From Platanthera guangdongensis (Eukaryota > Streptophyta > Magnoliopsida > Asparagales > Orchidaceae): a stretch of 64,000 bases of DNA. Both the position numbers and the translations under genes were made by a program. Of the stretch, positions 10,800 to 21,200 are shown in pieces. The DNA is taken from contig CM077166.1 in the NCBI GenBank assembly GCA_039583875.1, forward strand, positions 77,168,564 through 77,232,563, given 5' to 3'. Numbering within the stretch: the first letter of the stretch is position 1; each line of letters begins with the position of its first letter. The notes under the pieces are model-generated. The model did not search any database. It saw only the letters and a program-made list of their open reading frames with translations, and was not told the origin of the DNA.

Positions 10800-11689
10800 T
10801 AGCGTGTGGGTCTCCCGGCCCTCTCTTTAGACCGGTAAAGGGAAAGATTGTGAGGCAGTCCCCGGAGAACAACTTCCCGGGTTCCAGCTCGGCTGCCGGT
10901 GTCGAGCTCGCTTATGAGGTACGTGATCTCCCCTCCCGGCTTGTTGCTACGTTTCTGACCCTTTGTTCTGCAGGTGCTGCCTCGTGAAAACGAGGGGGAC
11001 GGAGGGGAGGATCGCCCCCCTCCCTTGTTGTCTGAGAGGGTTGCTAGTCCTTCAGGTCTGGTCCGTCCACCTCCGAATATCCCTCGTTCGCTGGTTCCCC
11101 CCAGACTAGGGAAATCTCTTGCGGCCTTCGAGGGAGAACCCTTTCAGGGCCGGCCGGGCTCCTCTCGTCCTTCCATCGGTATGGACGACGTGCCAACCAC
11201 TGGTAAGCTCGTACTCAGCGCTTGCCTTGTTCTCGCACGTTCCTTCTGAATCTCCCATTTGCAGGCTACAACATGATTTCCTCCGAAACTGAGATGAGCG
11301 AAGGATACTCGCCTCTGCCTGATGTGGAGGGTGTTTCAGATTACCTGGGAGACCCGACTGATGTGGTGGGGATGAAGAGGCAGGTGACACGGCTGTTCCA
11401 GAAACACACTCTGCTGCTTCAGGAGCTCGTGAAGAGGGTCGACCAAGACAAGGCCGACACCGAGGCTCGGCTCGCGGCCTTGGAGGGGGCCCCACGTGTA
11501 GAGGAAGGTGGCGAGGTCACTTCGCCTGGCGTGCACATTACGCGGGCCGAGGAGCGCCTAAGGAGTGCCTCGGAACAAGTTGGCCTGGCCCAGCAGGAGC
11601 TGGTGGCGGTGCGTGATTATCACTATCCTCGCATGCCGCCGCGAACCGGAACGCAACGACGGGGCAGATGGAAGTGGATCCAGTACTGA
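10800..11689 (+). CDS. Retand antisense gene 1, three-exon coiled-coil protein, 5' end unclear
   Basis: Three open segments join in one frame across two introns with consensus ends: 10919-10973 (GTACGTG...TTCTGCAG) and 11203-11264 (GTAAGCTC...TTTGCAG). Splicing keeps phase at both junctions, and the frame closes with TGA at 11687-11689. The last exon has a likely coiled coil (MKRQVTRLFQKHTLLLQELV, then AEERLRSASEQV) and a basic tail. The first exon is open from about 10800 but has no ATG, so an upstream exon is missing or the start is lost. The first intron is only 55 bp, short for plants. I do not recognise a domain. Antisense genes at this position are known in Tat-lineage elements, but their function is unknown. 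Confidence 0.55.
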
Positions 11690-12188
11690 TCCACCCTTTC
11701 TTCTCCCCGTTCGCGGGATATCGCTGGGTTGCTACTATTTCAAAAACTTATTATGTATCTGTAACGATTTGCGACTCTCTTCGCCCGCCTATGGGCCTAA
11801 TTTTTGATTTCTGATGCATGTCGAAATTACCATGTTGCTGCTTTTATTCTCTGTGGGGCGGGCTCGAGTGTATCCGCGTCCTCCGCTAGCCTCCCCCCTG
11901 GTGTGAGGGAAGGTCAAGGGATGGACTCGCTCAACCCGCCATCCCGATCGTAGCGGGAGCGGGTCGAGGAGCTCGCCGACTAAGAATCTCCCCGACTCGC
12001 TCAGGATCCTGGGCGGGTGCGGGCCGAGACTCGCCCTCCAATTCCTCGCGCGGATGCGGTCGGGCGAGACCCGCTCCTGAACGGTCTTGGCGGTGCGGTT
12101 GCGCGTCAGGAAGTCGAACCGTCAGGCCTGATTTTTGCTACACGCACCTCTCCTGTCGGCGGGAAATTTCCCGCCCTTTCTTTCTCCC
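11690..12188 (+). promoter_or_regulatory. Spacer between the two antisense genes, with GC-rich GCGGGTC/GACTCGC motifs
   Basis: There is no ORF of note. From about 11850 to 12120 the motifs GCGGGTC, GCGGGAGC and GACTCGC recur in both orientations. A TATA box follows at 12189, so this is the presumed promoter of antisense gene 2. Confidence 0.45.
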
Positions 12189-12197
12189 TATAAATAG
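12189..12197 (+). promoter_or_regulatory. TATA box for antisense gene 2
   Basis: TATAAATAG lies 122-130 bp upstream of the ATG at 12319, a normal plant promoter spacing for a short 5' leader. Confidence 0.65.
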
Positions 12198-12318
12198 GCC
12201 TTGCCGGTTCTTAGCCTCCTACCGCTTAAAGGCGCTCTCCCATTTCCTGCTCTTCGCTAAGCACAGCTCGCGTTCTCCCTCTGGATTTGTCTCGCTCGAA
12301 CGGCGGCAGTTCAGCAGA

Positions 12319-14216
12319 ATGGGCGGCGGCGGCGATGCGGATGGGCGAAGCAAATGCGCCTGGACCTTCTCAGAGCAAGACTTCCCCCACGCCGTCATCT
12401 CGGAGCGTGAGTACCTAGATGTCCTTAGTGACCACGTCCCGCCGGGATTTTCGGCGAGACGGCCCGGGGAAGGGGAGAAGATCAATGATTTGTCCAGGGA
12501 CGAGCTCGCCGTACCCCTGGCTCAGTTTGAGGTGGGTCTTCGGCTTCCCCTGTGGCCTGAGGTGCTCCAAGTGCTGAAGTACTTCGGGGTCGTCCTAGGC
12601 CAGATGACCCCGAACTCCGTAGTTGTTATGGTAGGGTTCGCCTGCTTTCTGCGGGAGGAGCGAGTCGAGTTCAGTCTCGTTGTTTTCCGCAAACTATTCT
12701 CCTTCCGCTCGAACCGGGACGGGACCGCCTATTTCTCCAGCACCCACCTCAAGGTGCGGGAGACCGTTAATAAGAGTCACAACTGGCTCAAGAAGTTCTT
12801 GTTCGTCAAGGGGGATTTTGGCAACGTCCCCTTCTCGTTGGTGCAACTCAGCAAGGCGAGTTACCGCCCGCCTAGTCTAGGGGGCCATGAAGCCGACATG
12901 TGTGGGTTCTTCGCCGGGAAGAACTTCGAGGTCGCGTACTTGCGCCGCAATCTCGATGACCTTGCTGCCGTCCCGCTTGGGGGAGGTTTGCCACTCGCCA
13001 CTGCTCTGTCTTGCTCTTTTCTTCTTTGGTTTCACCCTATCTTCTTGCCAGGCAAGCGATACGTTCCCCTTCATCCCCCCTACGAGAGTGCTCGAATCGC
13101 CCCCGGGGCCCTCGCCCGGGCTCAGGCCGTAGACGCCGCTTAGCGCGACGCCCCGTCGGTCCCTGCTAAGAAGCGGCCGGGCGGCGAATTGCCCGCTCCC
13201 CCGCCCAAGATGGCGAAGACTACGGGGCAACAACTTGCCGGTCTCCAGAGAAAAGGTAAGGCCCCGACGGATATACCGGCCGAGGGTCCCCCCCTTTGGT
13301 CGCTTCGACCAGCGACACCCCCGGCGGGGAGGCAAGCACTTCTGGGCCGCCGGACGGGTCGCAAACTGCCGCAAAGCCAGTGCCGAGAGGGCATCGCAAT
13401 TTTGGCTACGGCGAGAAATGCCTGGACGAGCTCGGTGTCCCGCTTCTGTCATGGGACAAGGAGTCGAATCGCGCAGTGGTCTCGACTCTGTTGCCGAGTT
13501 GGCTGGAGCAGGACACCATCAGTGGGGAGGCCTATAACTTCTCGTTCGGCCTCTACTCGTGAGAGGACGCCGCTATCTACGACAAGGAGGTGACGTGAGT
13601 ACTGGTGCATGAGAGCGCGCGGGCCCAACTGTGTGGCCTGGAGTTAGCCCATATGGTTGGGAGGCGCTACACCCAGCTGGAGCGGAACGCCACCTCTCTC
13701 AAGAAGTTGGCGGACGAGAGGGAGGAGGCCCGAAAACTTGCTCAGGAGGATGCAGATCTCTAGAGGAATCGGGCCGACGCGGTCGATGAGACCCTCGCGC
13801 AGTACTTGGGAGGGGTGGTACGTGCTTACTCCCAATCATCGCTTCTTCTCGCGAATCCAACTTATGATTTTCTTTCCTTTTCTCAGGATGCAGAGACGGC
13901 CAGTCGGATGGGTGCTGAGATCGCCGCCATTGGTCAGGACAAGTCAGCTCTGGAGACGCGGGTGCGCGAGCTGGAGGCTGCCACCGCTGTCCCTTCACCA
14001 GATAACAGGGGCTGCCCGCTCGAACACCATTCTGACTACGAGTTGGAGGTGCTGATGCAAAAGAATGCCGCCAGCACCGCGAAGTACACAATGAAGATGT
14101 TGCGACGTGCGGATCTCCTCAAGAGCGAGGCCGCGGAACTCTCGGCGGGCGACGTGGTGTCGGCGCTGTTCCTTCCCGTGCCGGACCCCGGGGATAAGTC
14201 CTTCCAGCCCATCTAG
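12319..14216 (+). pseudogene. Retand antisense gene 2, Transposase_28-like (PF04195 'putative gypsy type transposon') protein with coiled-coil tail
   Basis: The ATG at 12319 opens a 274-codon frame. Residues about 55-160 (LPLWPEVLQVLKYFGV, LGQMTPNS, VGFACFL, FSSTHLKV, NWLKKFLFV) match the pattern of the plant family filed as Transposase_28. Probable introns are 12986-13051 (66 bp, frame-neutral), one starting at GTAAG near 13255, and 13818-13886 (GTACGTG...TTCTCAG). Later exons (13296-13562, about 13563-13817 and 13887-14214) give a coiled-coil region (ERNATSLKKLADEREEARKL, then MGAEIAAIGQDKSALETRV). In-frame stops at 13141 (TAG), about 13560 (TGA) and near 13762 (TAG) fit C-to-T decay, so it is a pseudogene. 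The family has no established biochemical role, and the 'transposase' label is historical. Confidence 0.75.
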
Positions 14217-14749
14217 GGCTTCCCGCCCAGGATCTCGCATCGCCCTCGCTTCTTTGACATTTGCTTGTTAGGTGTATACCCCATGTATTTTTAGTTGTTT
14301 GAGATGTAAGCGCGAGCAGCGCCTAGACTTTGCGGTTTTCATATATTAATGCTCTTATAAAGGCTCGCCCGCCCGCCACATATGCATATTTGTTATTATT
14401 GCGCGATGTAAATTCTCCCTTTCCGTGATCGCGGTCATTCATCTCGCGTTGTGTCGACGAGGTCGCATGCCTACGGATTTGGCTTAGGAGTCATAGGGGG
14501 CCCGATCGGTCATCCCGCTAGGGGCGACCTGCCTCTACAGCCTGGCCCCGCTGCGGTGGCTACTCGCTCACTAGGTGAGGTGAGCTGGCTCGCCGATCGC
14601 CTAAGTCATCAGATTTCTTGCGGGTTGACCCCTTTGAAATGCGGCCTGGGTTCTTGCTTCCTTTCGGTCATCATTCTGGGGGCTGGGTGGTTACGTTAGA
14701 CCCCCTTTTCGTTTAATCTTCGCGACTCCAATCCATTATCAATACCGTC
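14217..14749. other. Non-coding stretch downstream of antisense gene 2
   Basis: AT-rich 3' flank of antisense gene 2 followed by GC-rich sequence leading into the tandem array. I see no gene. The plus-strand 82-codon ORF at 14451-14699 has no recognisable features. Confidence 0.6.
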
Positions 14750-15765
14750 GAGTAGCTTCCGGCCCTGCAAGCTAGGTGAGAGCCTGGCAGCAGGATCTGC
14801 TCGAGGCCAAGGATGACACCGAGTGACTTCCGGCCCTGCCAGCTTGGTGAGAGCCTGGCAGCGGGATCTGCTCGGGGTCCAAACATAATCCATCGAGTGA
14901 CTTCCGGCCCTGTCAGCTAGGTGAGAGCCTGACAGCGGGATCTGCTCGAGGCCAAGGATGATACCGAGTGACTTCCGGCCCTGCCAGCTAGGTGAGAGCC
15001 TGGCAGCGACATCTGCTCGGGGTCCAAATACATTCCATCGAGTGACTTCCAGCCCTGCCAGCTAGGTGAGAGCCTGACAGCGGGATCTGCTTGAGGCCAA
15101 GGATGACACCGAGTGACTTCCAGCCCTGCCAGCTAGGTGAGAGCCTGGAAGCGCTATCTGCTCGGGGTCCAAACATATTCCATCGAGTGACTTCCGGCCC
15201 TGTCAGCTAGGTGGGAGCCTGACAGCGGGATCTGCTCGAGGCCAAGGATGACACCGAGTGACTTCCGGGCCTGCCAGCTAGGTGAGATCCTGGCAGCGGG
15301 ATCTGCTCGGGGTCCAAATACATTCCATCGAGTGACTTCCGGCCCTGTCAGCTAGGTGAGAGCCTGACAGCGGGATCTACTCGAGGCCAAGGATGACATC
15401 GAGTGACTTTTGGCCCTGCCAGCTAGGTGAGAGCCTGACAGCGGGATCTGCTTGGGGTCCAAATACATTCCATCGAGTGACTTCCAGCCCTGTCAGCTTG
15501 GTGACAGCCTGACAGCGGGATCTACTCGAGGCCAAGGATGACACCGAGTGACTTCCGGCCCTGCCAGCTAGGTGAGAGCCTTGCAGCGGGATCTGCTCGG
15601 GGTCCAAATACATTCCATCGAGTGACTTTCGGCCCTGTCAGCTAGGTGAGAGCCTGACAGCGGGATCTGCTCGAGGCCAAGGATGACACCGAGTGACTTC
15701 CGGCCCTGCCATCTAAGTGAGAGCCTGACAGCGGGATCTGCTCGGGGTCCAAACACATTCCATTT
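14750..15765. repeat. Tandem array of a 145-bp dimer (alternating 74- and 71-bp units)
   Basis: GAGTGACTTCC starts at 14821, 14895, 14966, 15040, 15111, 15185, 15256, 15330, 15401, 15475, 15546, 15620 and 15691, with one diverged unit before. Spacing alternates strictly 74 and 71 bp. One unit type ends in GAGGCCAAGGATGACAC and the other in GGGTCCAAATACATTCCAT. The array lies between pol and the antisense genes. Tandem repeats in this 3' untranslated zone are known for Tat-lineage elements. Confidence 0.95.
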
Positions 15766-15839
15766 CTCTTTGCAGGCTAGCTAAGACAATACTGGAGGGT
15801 TGAAGAAATTTATTATAATCAAAGTATCTCTTACATGCT

Positions 15840-16938
15840 TCAGGGGAAAAATCGTTTTAAGTCGTCACCACTCCAGGTGAGACTCATGGTCTCGCCCTCT
15901 ACATTTTGGAGTCGATAGCCTCCTGACTTCAAAGCTTCCTTTACAATAAATGGTCCCTCCTAGCTGGGGTTGAGCTTTCCTACGGATGCTGACCTCCCTG
16001 CCGCATCTACCTTCTTCAGCACCAAATCCCCTTCGACGAACTGTTTGACCCTGACATGCTTGTCAAAGTATTTGACCATTCTTATTTTCACCTCCTCCTG
16101 TCGGATAGCAGAAAGGTCCCTCAGCTCTTCCACCATGTCAAGGGAGAGACTCAGCTCCTCCTCGTTCTCCGCTTGCCACTCCTCTCGGCCTTCTTTGGCC
16201 GCAATGACTCGAGGTGTTCGGACTTCAAATTCCACGGGGAGCACTGCCTCGCACCCATGGGAGAGTTTGAAGGGGGTCTCTCCAGTAGCCGTGTTGGGGG
16301 TGGTTCTTTGGGCCCAAAGAACCGCGGGAAGCTGCTCCACCCAGCTCCCCTTCAAATTCTTCACCTTCTTCTTGAGGATGTTGACGATGATCTTATTTGC
16401 GGCCTCCACCTGCCCGTTGCTCCTAGGGTGATTGACCGAGGCGAACCTGAGGTCAATTCCAAGCTGCCCGCAGAAGTTAGTGAATTCGGCGCTGGCGAAC
16501 TGGGGCCCGTTGCCCGTGACGATGGCCTGAGGTAATCCGTGGCGGTAGATGATTTCTCCCCAAACAAAGTTCCTGATTACCTAGGAGGTTACCTTGGCCA
16601 GCGCCTTCACCTCCATCCACTTGGAGAAGTAGTCAATCATTACTAGGAGGAACCTTCTCTGACCACTGGCTTGGGGGAATGGCCCAACCAAATCCATCCC
16701 CCAAATTGCGAAGGGCCAGGGGGCCGTAATACTTCTGAGTCGCTGGGCCGGCTGTAGCTGGAGGGGGGGCAAACAGCTGGCACTTATGGCACCTCCTCGC
16801 GAACTCCGCGACATCTCGGCCTAGGGTGGGCCAGAAATACCCTTGCCTGACTATACTTCCTTCCAGGGTCCGACTCCCGGAGTGACTCCCACATTCCCCA
16901 GAGTGGACTTCCTCCAAGATCCTTTGCACTTCGCCCTC
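15840..16938 (-). pseudogene. Retand integrase, downstream part (core and C-terminus)
   Basis: On the minus strand the integrase zinc domain (HSGECGSHSGSRTL, then CHKCQLF) runs into the core (WGMDLVGPFP, YFSKWMEVKA) and the C-terminal region (WVEQLPAVLWAQRTTPNTAT, ETPFKLSHGCEAVLPVE). It ends LKRFFP with a stop at 15840-15842. The frame changes once near 16750. The zinc-domain end is cut at 16938 by the nested chromovirus, and the rest continues at 20622. In-frame stops are present. Confidence 0.88.
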
Positions 16939-18010
16939 TGATGGAGCGGCCCATCCTCCACCGGTTGAAGACGATGCTGATGATGCTGTTGATGATCCGA
17001 TTGCTAAGGCCATACGACTCAAGGATGTGAGGCGGCACGATGACGCTAACGGACGGCTACACTACAACCTCCGCCCGCGCCGTGCTACCGCCACGACAAC
17101 GCCTTAGTTTTATTTATTTCCTTTTCGTGCACTTTATTTTATAATTGGAATATAAAATTATCCTATGCTTATGTGATAATTTTATATTCATTGCATGTGT
17201 TGTTGTATTTTCAATTTGAACTATTTTAGTTTTGGTGTGCAATTAGCCATTCGGATGGATGAGATTAAATCTCCATCATGAAGGGCTAAGGCTTATTTGT
17301 AACTCCTATTTAAAGGAGGCTATCATGAAGAGTTAAAGTAATTGGAAAAGAAACCTAAAGAAACCCCCTTGTGGAAATTTCGGCCACCATGGAGAAGTCC
17401 ATAGCCGCCCCCTCCCCTTTGGTGTGAAGCCAAGCCTTGCCTCCTCCATCCCCGTTCGGTGCGACTCCGGCGTGGATTCCTTCGGTGCGACTCCTTGGAA
17501 GAAGGTTGCAAACCATTCGGTGCGACGCCGGTGGACCCGTGGAGAGAGTGATTCTCCCACAGTTATCTCGTGTGAATGTTTTCCGGTTGGGTAATCTCTT
17601 TCCCCTCCCTTGTGTGATTTCTTTTCTTTAGTTGTGGTGGATTTCGCTCATCGTTTTCTCCAGATCTTTAATTTAATCGCTGCAAGTTTTGAATCGAAAT
17701 CGCCGTTGCAAGGCTTTTATTTCCGGATCGGGTGGATCCTATTTGCTTGAGCGGATCTTGGCCTATAGCCTTGGTCTTGCTCTCAAAAAGGAGTGGCAAC
17801 CTTTGTGTTTTCTTGGGGAATAATCCGACTCAAATTTCCGATCGTTGTTTTCGAGTCGACCATTCCTCCTTTGTTGTTTGTGCTGCGTTTTGTGACGAGG
17901 AAATATTGTGGGCGATAGGTGCTGTGTAGGTGCGGTAGATCTACGACGTGTTGTGCGTAGGGAGAGCGTTAGCTTCGCGGAGATCTCCGTTTCCGGATAA
18001 CCCTACATCA
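16939..18010 (+). repeat. Chromovirus derivative 5' LTR
   Basis: 1072 bp, TGATGGAGCGG to CTACATCA, matching 19545-20616. Its first ~165 bp is a copy of the pol C-terminal coding tail (ends in TAG near 17105). Confidence 0.95.
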
Positions 18011-18013
18011 ATT

Positions 18014-18024
18014 TGGTATCAGAG
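18014..18024 (+). other. Primer-binding site (initiator Met-tRNA)
   Basis: TGGTATCAGAG begins 3 nt after the 5' LTR end, matching the plant initiator Met-tRNA 3' end complement. Confidence 0.9.
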
Positions 18025-19713
18025 GAGCTACCTAGTGAGTTACGGGTACTGTTGGAAGAGTATAGGGATGTGTACCCGGATGAGTTGCCGCCCACGTTAC
18101 CCCCACTTAGGAATATCCAGCATGTGATAGATCTCATCCCGGGGTCTTCCTTGCCAAACCAGCCCCATTATCGACTCCACCACGCGGCTCACCTAGAGTT
18201 GCAGTCTCAGATCGAGGGCTTGCTAGCGAAAGGTTTTATTAGGACTAGTATGAGTCCATGTGATGTACCTGCCCTACTTGCCCCCAAGAAGGATGGTACA
18301 TGGAGGATGTGCATTGATAGCCGGGCTATCAACAAAATCACCATCAAGTATAGGTTCCCCATTACCCTACGCCGTCACGACTCAATTTTTGTAGTTGTGG
18401 ATAGGTTTTCAAAGATGGCTTATTTCATCCCGTGCAGTAGGACAAATGATGCGTCTCACGTCGCTAAGCTTTATTTTAAAGAAGTCGTTAGTCACCGTGG
18501 AGTGCCCAAGACCATAGTGTCGGATAGGGACGTAAAATTCACTAGTTATTTTTGGAAGACTCTTTGGATATTAATGGGAACGAAATTATTGTTTTCCTCT
18601 GCCTATCATCCCCAAACTGATGGGCAGACGGAAGTGGTTAATCAGAGCTTAGGAAATTTGTTACGATGCCTCGTGAGTGATCACAAGAGCACTTGGGATC
18701 TTCTCCTTCCCCATGCCCAATTAGCCTACAATAATTCCAAGAATCGGTCTACGGGTCTGTCTCCAAATGAGATTGTCCACGGGTATAAGGCTCCTGTGCC
18801 GCTTGACTTGGTGCCGTTGCCCCCAACGTACAAGGCAAGTCAGTTTGCACAATCCTTCGCCCAGCACATCCATGATTTACACGCACGTATACGGGACACC
18901 TTGACTACGCAATACGACTCTTATCAAGCGCACGCTAATTTACATAGGAGAGTATCAGACTTCAAAATTGGCAATCTAGTTTTAGTCCATTTGGTTCCCG
19001 AACGCTTGCCAACTGGCACCGTTAAAAAGTTAGCACCAAAGCGCGCCGACCCTTTTCGGATTATTAAAAAGCTAGGTGACAACGCTTTCGTTTTGGACTT
19101 GACTGCTGATTGGGGTATCTCCCCCATTTTTAATGTTTCAGATTTAACGATGTTTGTGTCACCACCACAAGAGTTGATTTCTTTGTCGTCTTATTCTCCC
19201 ACTAAAAATTCTCATGGGTTGGGGAGTGGTAGTATGGATGATCTCTCTCTTTCGGTCCCCACAGGTATATCATCGGATGGTAAGTTGCCTTCTTTCCTGC
19301 CTACTGCTAATATGTTCCCCAGGTTTCCACGGACGTTCTCCACTTCAAAGATGATACTTGATGCTGATCCTGTTACCACTGCTGATGGCGACACCCACCG
19401 CTTTCTCATTCGTTGGCGTGATCGGCCCCCTTCGGATGACTCTTGGGTACTCGAGACGGAGCTGTAGAGTTTGGATGCCGCTCTCCTTCACTGCTATCGC
19501 TTGGACCACGCAACGGAGATGCGTGCATTTGAGCGAGGGAGGATTGATGGCGCGGCCCCTCCTCCACCGGTTGAAGAAGATGCTGATAATGCTGTTGATG
19601 ATCCGGTTGCTAAGGCCATACGACTCAAGGACGTGAGGCGGCACGATGACGCTAACGGACGGCTACGCTACAACCTCCGCCCGCGCCGTGATACCGCCAC
19701 GGCAACGCCTTAG
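18025..19713 (+). pseudogene. Chromovirus pol remnant: RT N-terminus fused to integrase core and chromodomain
   Basis: One frame runs from the primer-binding site to 19467. It begins in the segment ahead of RT (LLEEYRDVYPDELP) and the first RT motifs (GFIRTSMSPCDVPALLAPKK, WRMCIDSRAINKIT). After KYRFPITLR it jumps straight into the integrase core (DSIFVVVDRFSKMAYFIPC, TIVSDRDVKF, AYHPQTDGQTEVVN), so the catalytic YxDD of RT, RNase H and the integrase zinc finger are deleted in frame. It ends in a chromodomain-like segment (HRFLIRWRDRPPSDDSWVLE), a type known to bind histone marks. A TAG at 19465 separates the last ~80 codons, which continue in frame into the 3' LTR to 19713. No ATG start fits; the first codons overlap the primer-binding site. 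Confidence 0.88.
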
Positions 19714-20616
19714 TTTTATTTATTTCCTTTTCGTGCACTTTATTTTATAATTGGAATATAAAATTATTCTATGCTTATGTGATAATTTTATATTCATTGC
19801 ATGTGTTGTTGTATTTTCAATTTGAACTATTTTAGTTTTGGTGTGCAATTAGCCATTCGGATGGATGAGATTAAATCTCCATCATGAAGGGATAAGGCTT
19901 ATTTGTAACTCCTATTTAAAGGAGGCTATCATGAAGAGTTAAAGTAATTGGAAAAGAAACCTAAAGAAACCCCCTTGTGGAAATTTCGGCCACCAAGGAG
20001 AAGTCCATAGCCGCCCCCTCCCCTTTGGTGTGAAGCCAAGCCTTGCCTCCTCCATCCCCGTTCGGTGCGACTCCGGCGTGGCTTCCTTCGGTGCGACTCC
20101 TTGGAAGAAGGTTGCAAACCATTCAGTGCGACGCCGGTGGACCCGTGGAGAGAGTGATTCTCCCACAGTTATCTCGTGTGAATGTTTTCCGGTTGGGTAA
20201 TCTCTTTCCCCTCCCTTGTGTGATTTCTTATCTTTAGTTGTGGTGGATTTCGCTCATCGTTTTCTCCGGATCTTTAATTTAATCGCTGCAAGTTTTGAAT
20301 CGAAATCGCCGTTGCAGGGCTTTTATTTCCGGATCGGGTGGATCCTATTTGCTTGAGCGGATCTTGGCCTATAGCCTTGGTCTTGCTCTCAAAAAGGAGT
20401 GGCAACCTTTGTGTTTTCTTGCGGAATAATCCGACTCAAATTTCCGATCGTTGTTTTCGAGTCGACCATTCCTCCTTTGTTGTTTATGCTGCGTTTTGTG
20501 ACGAGGAAATATTATGGGCGATAGGTGCTGTATAGGTTCGGTAGATCTACGACGTGTTGTGTGTAGGGAGACCGTTAGCTTCGCGGAGATCTCCGTTTCC
20601 GGATAACCCTACATCA
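19545..20616 (+). repeat. Chromovirus derivative 3' LTR
   Basis: 1072-bp partner of 16939-18010. Its first ~165 bp encodes the end of pol (RYNLRPRRDTATATP, stop at 19711-19713), so coding sequence and LTR overlap. Confidence 0.95.
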
Positions 20617-20621
20617 CCCTC

Positions 20622-21200
20622 GGCCACGCAGTGAGCTAGCATCCCTGAGAGGGTCTTCCTGTACAGCTGTCCGTCCTGGAGCAGGTAATACGCTGACTTG
20701 TGCCTTAGCTTCTTCTTATCTGCCCCCTCCGGATACTCTCCCGTGGAGAGTAAAACCACCACTGGGTACATCCACGAAGTTTGTTGATCAATTTCCATGA
20801 GCTCTCCCTCTTCGATGGAGGTGCAGAACAGGTCGGTGATGGTACCCCCCACCTAGGGACCATGCTTTGCTAGCTTATCGGCTTGTTCATTCTCTTCCCT
20901 GGGCACGTGTCGGATGGTGAAGGTTTGAAAAGTGCATATGACCCCCTACACCTTGGCCAAGTATGATCGCAGGTTGGGCTCCCTTGCCTCGAACTCCCCG
21001 TTGATCTGGGAAGCGACTACCATGGAGTTAGTAAGGACCTCCACATCCGACACCCCCAGCTCCCTGGCCAGACGAAGCCCTGCTATCACAGCCTCGTACT
21101 CGGCCTAGTTGTTGGTTATGGGAAAGTGCACCACCACCGTCTGCTTAATTCGAGTCCCCTGGGGCTTTCCAAGATCACCCCCACTCCTAGGGAATGCCTC
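20622..21200 (-). pseudogene. Retand second RNase H (aRH) and linker to integrase
   Basis: The minus strand gives WKVRVDGASGRHSLGVG, then AVIAGLRLARELGV, LTNSMVVASQINGEF and HVPREENEQADKLAKHG, the RNase H fold repeated after the ordinary RT-linked RNase H. This second, archaeal-type RNase H is a marker of the Tat lineage. It is followed by the linker region (SWMYPVVVLL, YYLLQDGQLYRKTL) that leads into integrase and is cut by the chromovirus at 20621. A frame change lies near 20860 and stops are present. Confidence 0.82.

Larger units (their letters stand above)
16939..20616 (+). mobile_element. Chromovirus deletion derivative nested in the Retand integrase
   Basis: Two 1072-bp LTRs (16939-18010 and 19545-20616) begin TGATGG and end CTACATCA, with target duplication CCCTC (16934-16938 and 20617-20621). 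The 1534-bp internal region has an initiator Met-tRNA site followed at once by a pol fragment. Gag, protease, most of RT, RNase H and the integrase zinc domain are all missing. Orientation is opposite to its Retand host. Both LTRs being the same length, with scattered substitutions, indicates ordinary integration of an already deleted element. Confidence 0.93.

Noticed and set aside
14696..15756. Minus-strand ORFs of about 62-78 codons across the 145-bp dimers
   Set aside because: They are repeat translations with no start context and vary in frame between units.
14750..15765. Possible CRISPR-like array
   Set aside because: Units are adjacent and wholly repeated with no unique spacers, and the context is a plant retrotransposon.
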